Below are positions 1 to 6,323 of a DNA stretch of 25,659 bases, piece after piece. The notes under the pieces are model-generated. The model was not told where the DNA came from. It worked only from the letters and a program-made list of their open reading frames with translations, and made no database searches. How positions within the stretch are numbered: the first letter of the stretch is position 1; each line of letters starts with the position of its first letter. Origin of the DNA: SIG607 sp045646245 (GTDB lineage: Bacteria > Bacillota > Clostridia > Oscillospirales > Acutalibacteraceae); contig JAZRKJ010000057.1 in NCBI GenBank assembly GCA_045646245.1, forward strand, positions 1 to 25,659, written 5' to 3'. The position numbers were made by a program, and so were the translations under genes.

Positions 1-1092
1 CATTCCCTGCACTATTCCGCCCGTTAAATCAATTAGTTTCTGGTCGGTAATAACCACCGTCATATCCTGAACGGTATCGTTAACCCCTACCGTACCGACT
101 TTTATTCTGCAGCTATACGCCATTGGGCCGTTTTCGTCTAAGGTACATATAATGGTTGCGGCGCCGTCTTTCACCTCCTGCTTATGGGCTACCTGGGTTA
201 AATTTGCGGTATCTATAATACAGGTAGCCGTACCGTATACACCGTTTACAAGATTGGAATGAAGCTTACCCACGCTTTTGTAATTAAGTCTGCCTTTAAG
301 CTCACCCGGCACACCGCTTGTCCCTTTTATTATTGATACTATTTCTGCTCCTACCAATTCACCGCGGCTAAAGTCAATTATACTTTTTGTTTCGTTATTA
401 TAAACGGCGTGACCCAAGCCGCAAACCATATCGTTATAAGGGGAATAAAAGGTAAGCATACCTATACCTGCGGTACTGTCCTTAACCCATAATCCCGCTT
501 TGTAACGCTCATCTTCACCCGACAAAGCCGGCGTTAAATATGCGGTAAAATTAACATCGTTTCGCCTTAAAACCACCTTTAAGGTCTGACCGCCGCTTTG
601 CTCCACAATTTGTCCAACCGCTTCATTTGTTTCAACCTTTTCGCCGTTTATACTTAAAATATAATCGCCCTTCTTTATTCCTGCGTCAGTAGCGGGACTT
701 TTTGTACCGGAAGAAGTTTCAATACTGCCCAAATCCACCACCAGCACTCCGTCGGTATACATTTTAATACCAAAGGGACTGCCAAGCACCGCCACAAAGG
801 TTTCTTCCACAATCTCTAAGGTGGTATTCTTAATTGGAATAATACCGAAAAGCTTAACGTTTACGTCCAGCTTGCTGCCAACCGTATCAATTTCTGCGCT
901 TTCCGATACAAGAACGCCTTTGTATTCAGCCGTTACGGGTATACGGGTTTCTATGATAAAATCCGACCCTTTTGTTATTTTATAAGTATTATCAATATTT
1001 CCCGAATAATAAAATACAACACCGCTTAAAGCAAATACCGACATACAAAGCAAAACGTAAACAAAAATAAAAATTCTTTTAAGTATTTTCAT
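1..1092 (-). CDS. spoIVB: SpoIVB serine peptidase (S55), C-terminus cut off by window edge
   Basis: This is a forespore-made, membrane-anchored serine peptidase. In the known pathway SpoIVB is secreted into the intermembrane space and triggers SpoIVFB to process pro-sigma-K. The 364 codons present show an N-terminal membrane segment (about residues 7-28), a PDZ domain (about 95-185; GIKKGDYILSINGEKV) and the start of the S55 domain with GLGHAV, in which His228 is the expected catalytic histidine. The last visible residues, GGIVQGM, directly precede the usual SGSP motif, so the catalytic serine should lie just outside the window. The ATG at 1090-1092 has GGGTGATTA upstream. It follows ylmC by 43 bases with no terminator between, so co-transcription is possible besides a candidate forespore promoter. 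Identity is firm; activity cannot be judged without the serine. Confidence 0.93.
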   Translation of the reverse strand, partial: MKILKRIFIFVYVLLCMSVFALSGVVFYYSGNIDNTYKITKGSDFIIETRIPVTAEYKGVLVSESAEIDTVGSKLDVNVKLFGIIPIKNTTLEIVEETFVAVLGSPFGIKMYTDGVLVVDLGSIETSSGTKSPATDAGIKKGDYILSINGEKVETNEAVGQIVEQSGGQTLKVVLRRNDVNFTAYLTPALSGEDERYKAGLWVKDSTAGIGMLTFYSPYNDMVCGLGHAVYNNETKSIIDFSRGELVGAEIVSIIKGTSGVPGELKGRLNYKSVGKLHSNLVNGVYGTATCIIDTANLTQVAHKQEVKDGAATIICTLDENGPMAYSCRIKVGTVGVNDTVQDMTVVITDQKLIDLTGGIVQGM

Positions 1093-1108
1093 ATTAATCA
1101 CCCGAAGA

Positions 1109-1118
1109 TATTGTTACC
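1109..1118 (-). promoter_or_regulatory. Candidate forespore (sigma-F/G type) -10 element for spoIVB
   Basis: On the minus strand GGTAACAATA fits the sigma-F/sigma-G -10 pattern GGNNANAHTR, 17 bases before the spoIVB start. That spacing gives a very short leader, and the -35 region is poor (the best match, GTTTT, lies 13 bases upstream). The call rests on the -10 and on spoIVB being a forespore gene in other species. Confidence 0.3.
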
Positions 1119-1135
1119 TTTTTGGGTGAAAAAAA

Positions 1136-1408
1136 CTATAACAAACTTTTCCTTTTACCGCTTTTATAATTAAAAGCGCCTTTGACAAGCACCGTTTCTT
1201 CGCCTATAACCTCTATACCCGACCAAGGAATGTAAATATCTTCCTCCCTTCCCAAAGCGCCAAAAAGCTTTTGTTTTCCGTATATAACCAAATTCGCCAC
1301 AGTTCCGTTTTCACAGTCAATTTCAAGGTCGCCTATAAACCCTAAAACAGTACCGTTTTCAACGCTTACCGCTTGTTTATTTTTAAATTCAGCAATAGTA
1401 TATAACAA
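1136..1408 (-). CDS. YlmC/YmxH family PRC-barrel protein
   Basis: A small PRC-barrel-like protein of the YlmC/YmxH family, found next to sigG in many spore-formers; its biochemical role is not established. The family pattern is clear: IAEFKNKQAVSVENGTVLGF near the N-terminus, then GDLEID, and GREEDIYIPWSGIEVIGEETVLV near the C-terminus. An in-frame GTG lies at 1415-1417, but it sits inside the ribosome site GGGGTGAT (1413-1420). The TTG at 1406-1408, four bases after that site, gives MLYTIAEFKNKQ, which aligns with the usual start of the family, so 90 residues is preferred. The ribosome site forms the 3' arm of a hairpin described separately. Family assignment is firm; the start is likely. 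Confidence 0.88.
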   Translation of the reverse strand: MLYTIAEFKNKQAVSVENGTVLGFIGDLEIDCENGTVANLVIYGKQKLFGALGREEDIYIPWSGIEVIGEETVLVKGAFNYKSGKRKSLL

Positions 1409-1441
1409 AAATATCACCCCATAAAAACTATGCGGTGATAT
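1407..1441 (-). terminator. Hairpin after sigG: terminator-like and covering the ylmC ribosome site
   Basis: On the minus strand ATATCACC (1434-1441) pairs perfectly with GGTGATAT (1411-1418). A G-G mismatch separates this from a further CAT/ATG stem closed by AGTTTTT. Four T residues follow, continuing the final T of the stem. It lies six bases after the sigG stop codon, so it could terminate. Its 3' arm is also the Shine-Dalgarno sequence of ylmC, so in read-through RNA it would mask the ylmC start. Confidence 0.7.
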
Positions 1442-1446
1442 TTATT

Positions 1447-2214
1447 TTAATTACCCTTAATTTTATCAATCGCGCTTTTTTCAAGACGTGAAACCTGAGC
1501 TTGTGAAATGCCGATTTCTTTGGAAACTTCGGTTTGGGTCATTCCCTGCATAAACCTCATTGTCAGAATACTCTTTTCACGCTGTTCCAATTTTGAAATT
1601 GCTTCACGCAAAGATATCTCATCCAGCCAATCGGAAGCCGAGCTGTTATCACCCAACTGGTCAAGAACGTAAACCATATCTCCGCCCTCGCTGAACACCG
1701 GTTCGTAAAGTGAAATAGGCTCTACAATGCTTTCCAAAGCAATAACAACTTCGCTTTCGGGAAGAGAGAGCATTTCGGCAATTTCGCTTATACGGGGTTC
1801 TTTTTGATATTTGTTAATATATTCTTCCTTTGCTTTCATAGCCTTATACGCCGTATCTTTAATGGAACGGCTTACGCGTATGGGGTTATTGTCTCTCAGA
1901 TGACGGCGAATTTCACCGATTATCATCGGCACCGCATAAGTGGAAAATTTTACCATTTGGTTTGTATCGAAATTGTCAATGGACTTAATGAGTCCAATGC
2001 ACCCGACCTGAAACAAATCGTCCATATTTTCCCCTCTGCCTGTAAAGCGTTGGACGACACTTAAAACCAAACGAAGATTGCCGTTAACGAGTTCATCCCT
2101 TGCTGATAAATCCCCCTCTTTGTATCTTTTTAAAAGCTCCTCTTTTTCTTTCTCCTTTAAAACCTTTAATTTTGAAGTATCAACACCGCAAATACTGACT
2201 TTACCGGAAAAAAT
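1447..2214 (-). CDS. sigG: RNA polymerase sporulation sigma factor SigG
   Basis: The late forespore sigma factor, which directs genes such as spoIVB and the ssp genes. It shows sigma-70 region 2 (DDLFQVGCIGLIKSIDNFD, then KFSTYAVPMIIGEIRR), the SigF/SigG signature RDNNPIRVSRS, region 3, and a region 4 helix-turn-helix (TQTEVSKEIGISQAQVSRLE). SigG rather than SigF is indicated by the N-terminal KVSICGVDTSKL block. The start is unusual. In-frame TTG (2227-2229) and GTG (2221-2223) overlap or abut the only ribosome site, GGAGG (2223-2227), and TAATAA lies just upstream in frame. The codon eight bases after GGAGG is ATT (2212-2214), giving MFSGKVSICG and 255 residues. The leader carries a long hairpin. 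If an initiator AUU is not accepted, the alternative is TTG at 2229 (260 residues) without a good ribosome site. Function is certain; the start is inferred. Confidence 0.93.
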   Translation of the reverse strand: MFSGKVSICGVDTSKLKVLKEKEKEELLKRYKEGDLSARDELVNGNLRLVLSVVQRFTGRGENMDDLFQVGCIGLIKSIDNFDTNQMVKFSTYAVPMIIGEIRRHLRDNNPIRVSRSIKDTAYKAMKAKEEYINKYQKEPRISEIAEMLSLPESEVVIALESIVEPISLYEPVFSEGGDMVYVLDQLGDNSSASDWLDEISLREAISKLEQREKSILTMRFMQGMTQTEVSKEIGISQAQVSRLEKSAIDKIKGN

Positions 2215-2264
2215 TTCAGACACCTCCAATAATTCTTATTAGAATTATTGCCCGATGTCTGAAA
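2214..2264 (-). promoter_or_regulatory. Long hairpin sequestering the sigG ribosome site
   Basis: The outer stem is TTTCAGACATC (2254-2264) with GGTGTCTGAAA (2214-2224): 11 pairs including one T-G. Then comes an internal loop (GGG against GA), an inner perfect 9-bp stem CAATAATTC (2242-2250) with GAATTATTG (2227-2235), and a six-base loop. The whole GGAGGTG site is inside the 3' arm, and the arm ends on the first base of the ATT start codon. It can form only in RNA that begins upstream of about 2264. Confidence 0.75.
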
Positions 2265-2271
2265 AGTAAAC
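2244..2271 (-). promoter_or_regulatory. Sigma-F type promoter of sigG
   Basis: GTTTA (2267-2271) fits the sigma-F -35 pattern GYWTA, and GGCAATAAT (2244-2252) fits the -10 pattern GGNNANANT. They are 14 bases apart, on the short side for this class. The -10 lies inside the 5' arm of the sigG hairpin, so a transcript starting about seven bases downstream would lack that arm and could not fold it. Confidence 0.6.
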
Positions 2272-2288
2272 CTATTATTTTAAAAAAA

Positions 2289-3362
2289 TTAAAGCTGAGA
2301 CAGAATACTCTGATAATATTCCATAACAAGAGCGCACTCTTTGTCAATGGATGCCTTTAAAAGGTCGGGTTCAAGGGGAGTTGTCACAAGAGCGGAAATT
2401 TCGTTTTTCGCAACCTCGGTTCTACCCAGAGTCAAATTCAGAAGCTCTTTTTTGTTCTCGTTATCACTTGAAGCAAGAACGCAGCCGATTTTTACCGATT
2501 CGGTGACAATTTTTCCAATAGCTTTAACGGCGTAAGTATTAACGTCATCTGATGGATCGGAAGACGCATTTTCAGTAAAGTCAAAATCGTGATATTCGTT
2601 TTTAACGACAGCTTCGGTTTCTAAAGCCGTTTCTTGCTCTGTATCGCAAAAATCCTCCACAGGGAGATTTTCGCACTCTTTCGGCTCTGACAAAGCCGTT
2701 TCAAGAGAAGCCACTTTACTTTCAAGGCGCTTTATTTCGTTATCTTTATAAACAATTAAATCGTTTAATTCTTTTATATAAGCGTCGGCTTCCATAAGCT
2801 TTGCTTCGAAAGCCTTAACATTATTTATTAAGTCGCGTTTTTTCACCTTTTCTCCCCCTTTATTTTTAGCCTTCTTAAAAATCAGAACAACCAAAAGGAC
2901 AAAAATTATTCCGCAAAAAGCACCTACGCTGTCAAAGGCAATATCAGAAATTTCAAAGCTTCTTCCTTCGGAAAAGGTTTGGTGGTATTCGTCACTTAAA
3001 GCGTAAAGACTTGAAAAGGACTGACATATTATAAGCTTTAACCAAAACCTTCCGTTGAAGGTGGAAATAAAACAAGAAGTGCAAAAGCCCAAAACGGCGT
3101 AAACGGCAAAATGAGCGGCTTTTCTCACAACATCCTGTAACGATGATACCAACGATTTCTTTTCTTCCACCGGCATTTCTTTATAAGAAGAAACGAAGGT
3201 ATCAACTATTTTTTCAATAACCCCAGCGCTGGTTTGGCTTGACTGCTTTGCATTTTCAGCCGAAAGCATAAAAATGTACGCCATAACCGCCAAGGTCATT
3301 AAAGCAAATATCACTCGGAACGTAATAATCAGCCCCGAGTGATTCGATTTTATTTTAGACAT
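2289..3362 (-). CDS. VanZ-like membrane protein with cytoplasmic coiled-coil extension
   Basis: Residues 1-168 resemble the VanZ family: a first membrane helix, then RKAAHFAVYAVLGF, then SDEYHQTFSEGRSFEISDIAFD and two further hydrophobic stretches. After a lysine-rich stretch (FKKAKNKGGEKVKK), residues 176-357 form a soluble region beginning with a heptad-like coiled coil (EIKRLESKVASLETAL) and ending in a helical segment. Simple VanZ proteins are about 150-180 residues, so this is roughly twice the usual length. The ATG is one base beyond the TAG of the M23 gene with no evident ribosome site, which suggests translational coupling. An internal GTG (2844-2846) preceded by GGGGGAG could start a separate 185-residue protein. 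VanZ proteins are linked to low-level teicoplanin resistance and envelope functions; the substrate is unknown. Confidence 0.8.
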   Translation of the reverse strand: MSKIKSNHSGLIITFRVIFALMTLAVMAYIFMLSAENAKQSSQTSAGVIEKIVDTFVSSYKEMPVEEKKSLVSSLQDVVRKAAHFAVYAVLGFCTSCFISTFNGRFWLKLIICQSFSSLYALSDEYHQTFSEGRSFEISDIAFDSVGAFCGIIFVLLVVLIFKKAKNKGGEKVKKRDLINNVKAFEAKLMEADAYIKELNDLIVYKDNEIKRLESKVASLETALSEPKECENLPVEDFCDTEQETALETEAVVKNEYHDFDFTENASSDPSDDVNTYAVKAIGKIVTESVKIGCVLASSDNENKKELLNLTLGRTEVAKNEISALVTTPLEPDLLKASIDKECALVMEYYQSILSQL

Positions 3363-3363
3363 T

Positions 3364-4554
3364 CTAACGTTGGTACTTATAGTTTCGCGGATTAACCTTA
3401 GTTCCGTTAACTATAACTTCCAAATGCAGATGATAGCCGGTAGACCAGCCGGTAGTGCCTACCTTACCAATAACCTCGCCACGTTTAACGTACTGACCGT
3501 TTTTAACCAAGGCTTTGGTCATATGACCGTAAAGTGACTTATATTTCTTGCCGTCGCTACCCACACCGTGGTCAATGGCAACGTAGTTACCGTAACCGCC
3601 GCCGCAACCGCAGGAACGGCTCTTTCCGTAGTTGTGGGTACAAGAGTTGTTAACTATATAAACGTAGCCGTCTTCAATTGCAACAATGTTGGCAGCAACA
3701 CCGCCGGTAGAAATATCTATACCCTTGTGTGTTCCCTTGTGAACACTGTCGTTACTCTGCCAACCTGCAGAAATGCGGTAATAACCGGGAACAGGCCACA
3801 AGAACTTGGTATAATCGGCAGTAAGGTTACTGTTACTGCCGCCTGAAGGCGGTTTATATTCTAACTTGTCAATTTCGTTGGATGCTTTATTATAATCATC
3901 CTGTGCCTTCTTAATATCGGAATCAATTTCCTTTAAAATTCCGTTAACTTCGGCTACCTGCTCGTTAAGGTTTTTCTTTTGGGCATCAAGCTCCGCCTTG
4001 ACCTCTTTTTGGTCGTCGGCAAGCTTAACTATTTCACCCTTTTCCACTTCGATTTTCTCAATAACGTCAATTATTTTTTGAATAATCTTGCTGTCTTTAG
4101 CGGAAATAGACTTTGTCATTTGAGCAAGAACAAGATAATCCGAAAAGCTTTCCGCACCCATAAGGATTTGGATATTATTACCCGAACCGCTCATATAAAT
4201 AGCTCTAACACGCTTTTTGAAAAGAGTTTTATCCTCTTCCATATCAGCTTGAAGCTTATCAATTTCCTTCTGCTTAGCGGCAATTTTGCCGTTAAGTTCG
4301 TTAAGCTGACTTAAACATTCGTTAATCAAGGCCTGAGTAGCTGCAATTTGCTTATCAAGCGCATCTTTAATCTTTTGTTGGTCGGCTTTTTGAGCCTTTA
4401 ATTTATCAAGCTCTTTTTTTGCAGCAGCCTGGTCATTTTTATAATCCTGAAGGGTTTTAGCCGCAGATGCCGGAGTAGTCGGTACTACGGCAGTTATAAC
4501 GAGAGCAAAACAACAAAGAGCTGCAATTATTTTTATAATCAAAGATTTTTTCAT
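3364..4554 (-). CDS. Secreted coiled-coil M23 metallopeptidase (FtsEX-linked murein hydrolase)
   Basis: A predicted peptidoglycan endopeptidase. The signal peptide covers about residues 1-32 (hydrophobic IIKIIAALCCFALVITAVV, then ASAA). A long charged coiled coil follows (about 35-235, with RAIYMSG and LMGAESFSDYL as in EnvC/CwlO-type proteins), then a SGGSNSN linker and a LytM/M23 domain (about 255-396). The zinc and catalytic motifs HKGIDIS, YGHM and GYHLHLEV are all present, so unlike E. coli EnvC it should be an active enzyme. A cysteine-containing insert (CTHNYGKSRSCGCGGG) sits inside the catalytic domain. The ribosome site AAGGAG lies six bases before the ATG. It directly follows ftsX by 25 bases, so it is probably the hydrolase gated by FtsEX. 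Its own cleavage site in the wall is not deducible. Confidence 0.9.
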   Translation of the reverse strand: MKKSLIIKIIAALCCFALVITAVVPTTPASAAKTLQDYKNDQAAAKKELDKLKAQKADQQKIKDALDKQIAATQALINECLSQLNELNGKIAAKQKEIDKLQADMEEDKTLFKKRVRAIYMSGSGNNIQILMGAESFSDYLVLAQMTKSISAKDSKIIQKIIDVIEKIEVEKGEIVKLADDQKEVKAELDAQKKNLNEQVAEVNGILKEIDSDIKKAQDDYNKASNEIDKLEYKPPSGGSNSNLTADYTKFLWPVPGYYRISAGWQSNDSVHKGTHKGIDISTGGVAANIVAIEDGYVYIVNNSCTHNYGKSRSCGCGGGYGNYVAIDHGVGSDGKKYKSLYGHMTKALVKNGQYVKRGEVIGKVGTTGWSTGYHLHLEVIVNGTKVNPRNYKYQR

Positions 4555-4579
4555 AAATACTCCTTAATATTAAAAGGCG

Positions 4580-5587
4580 TTAAATTGCCGCAAATTCGCT
4601 GCCTTCACGTTTTAAATACTTACTAATCATAATTATACTTCCAAGACTGCCCGCCACTATACCGATAGCCGCAAACACACCTAAAAGCAACCATATTTGA
4701 GAAGAGAAAGGAATTAGTGTATAGTTGCCTATAGCCGAAAGAATTGCTTCAACTGCAACACGGTAACAACAGTACAGAACACCCAAAGACAGAAGCGCTG
4801 AAATAAGACCGATAGTCACGCCCTCTACCACAAACGGGATTCGTACAAAGCTGTCGGTAGCGCCCACAGCCTTCATAATGCTGATTTCAAGCTTACGGTT
4901 ATACATTGTAACGCGAATAGTGTTGGAAACTATAACCAACGCAATTATCAAAAGAATTGAAATAATCGCTATACCTGCAATAAATATACCGTTTTTAATT
5001 GCGGTAATTTTTTCCGCCAGACCGCTTTGGGACTGAATTGAATCAACACCCTTAACGGCAGATATTGCTTTCATGGTTTCGTCGAACTTTTCAAGGTCAA
5101 TCATAGTAACCTTTGCGCCGTCAGACATTGGGTTTTCACCGTCCTCTTCAAGTACGGAGAAATAATCAACGTCTTTTTGAGGGAGAATTTCCTTTGTCTG
5201 TTCAAGGGCTTGTTCTTTTGAAATATATTCAACCGAAGCTACGTTATCAATACCTTCAATTGCTTTGCAAACTTCTTTTGCTTCTTTTTCATTATGCACG
5301 GTGTACATTTCGTCGCAAATTCCGTTTTCGTCAACATCGGCGCCGTTAGGGGCAACACGGTCTTCACCGAAACGGGCAGCGTTATAGTCGTCAAAGAAAA
5401 CTAAAACAACGTTTTGATTTTCAAGGTCCCCCACCATTTTGTTCACGTTAAAGGATAAAAGCAGTGCAATACCGATAAGCACCATACAAGCAACCAAAAC
5501 GCCTATTGAAGAAAGTGACATAAGGCGGTTGGTCCAAATGCTTTTAAAGCCTTCCTTGGTAAGATATCTCATACTACTTATTTTCAT
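4580..5587 (-). CDS. ftsX: Cell division ABC transporter permease FtsX
   Basis: The membrane partner of FtsE. It has the usual FtsX plan: a cytoplasmic N-terminus (RYLTKEGFKSIWTNRLMS), helix 1 (about 25-47), a large extracellular domain (about 48-200), then three C-terminal helices with the conserved NTIRVTMYNRKLEISIMKAV segment between. At 335 residues it is longer than the typical 295-310. The surplus is an insert at about residues 72-100 in the extracellular domain, with an acidic DVDENGICD motif that resembles a calcium-binding loop. The start overlaps the 3' end of ftsE by 14 bases. The extracellular domain is expected to contact the M23 hydrolase encoded next. Confidence 0.93.
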   Translation of the reverse strand: MKISSMRYLTKEGFKSIWTNRLMSLSSIGVLVACMVLIGIALLLSFNVNKMVGDLENQNVVLVFFDDYNAARFGEDRVAPNGADVDENGICDEMYTVHNEKEAKEVCKAIEGIDNVASVEYISKEQALEQTKEILPQKDVDYFSVLEEDGENPMSDGAKVTMIDLEKFDETMKAISAVKGVDSIQSQSGLAEKITAIKNGIFIAGIAIISILLIIALVIVSNTIRVTMYNRKLEISIMKAVGATDSFVRIPFVVEGVTIGLISALLSLGVLYCCYRVAVEAILSAIGNYTLIPFSSQIWLLLGVFAAIGIVAGSLGSIIMISKYLKREGSEFAAI

Positions 5588-6305
5588 TTATCTTACCTCC
5601 TGCGTTATCTGCTACAATTCTACCCTTGTCCAACATAATTACACGGTGTCCAAAGTCACGAACAAGGTCATGGTCATGAGTAACCATAAGTACGGTTGTT
5701 CCCCTCTTATTGATTTCGGTAAGGAGAGAAACGATTTCATAAGACATTGCAGGGTCAACGTTACCTGTAGGCTCGTCCGCAATAATAAGGCTGGGGTTAT
5801 TTACAAGAGCGCGTGCAAGTCCCACACGTTGCTGTTCACCGCCCGAAAGCTGATTAGGCATAGAACGCGCCTTTTCACCAAGACCAACAAGCGCCAAGGC
5901 TTTGGTAACCTGTAAACGAATCTTTTTTGTGTCCGCGCCCGTAACGTGCATTGCGAAAGCAACGTTTTCATAAACGGTCATATTGGGAATAAGGCGAAAA
6001 TCCTGAAACACAATTCCCATAGTTCTTCTGAAGAAAGGAACGTGCTTGTGCTTCATTTTGGGAAGATTATAGCCGTTTACGATAATAGAGCCGGTATTAG
6101 GCTTTTCTTCCCTCATAATAAGCTTCATAAAGGTACTTTTACCTGCACCCGAAGCACCGACAACGAAAACAAATTCGCCGTCGTTAATAGTTATATTGAC
6201 GTCGTTCAGAGCATGTGTACCGCTTGTATAAACCTTTGAAACACCTTTAAACTCAATAATCGGTTTACTTTTAACTGCGGTTATTTCCTGCTTTTCTTCA
6301 GTCAC
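5574..6305 (-). CDS. ftsE: Cell division ABC transporter ATP-binding protein FtsE
   Basis: A cytoplasmic ATPase that powers FtsX. It shows Walker A GASGAGKST (50-58), Q-loop FQDFRL (Gln101), signature LSGGE (153-157), Walker B LIIADEP (173-179) and the switch histidine in VTHDHD (His210). The FtsE-type segment RRTMGIVFQDFRLIPNMTVYEN is typical. It has 243 residues, slightly longer than usual because of an N-terminal tail of about 15 residues. The predicted start is GTG (6303-6305), preceded by AAAGAGTG. It is 18 bases after the regulator gene and overlaps ftsX, so it belongs to the operon that begins at the promoter near 7450-7478. Confidence 0.94.
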   Translation of the reverse strand: MTEEKQEITAVKSKPIIEFKGVSKVYTSGTHALNDVNITINDGEFVFVVGASGAGKSTFMKLIMREEKPNTGSIIVNGYNLPKMKHKHVPFFRRTMGIVFQDFRLIPNMTVYENVAFAMHVTGADTKKIRLQVTKALALVGLGEKARSMPNQLSGGEQQRVGLARALVNNPSLIIADEPTGNVDPAMSYEIVSLLTEINKRGTTVLMVTHDHDLVRDFGHRVIMLDKGRIVADNAGGKINENK

Positions 6306-6323
6306 TTAAATTCACTCTTTCTG

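Noticed and set aside
3364..4554. Degenerate EnvC-type activator
   Set aside because: All zinc and catalytic motifs (HKGID, YGHM, HLH) are present, so an active peptidase is more likely.
5439..5915. 158-codon plus-strand frame opposite ftsX/ftsE
   Set aside because: Antisense to two firmly identified genes, no ribosome site or family pattern.
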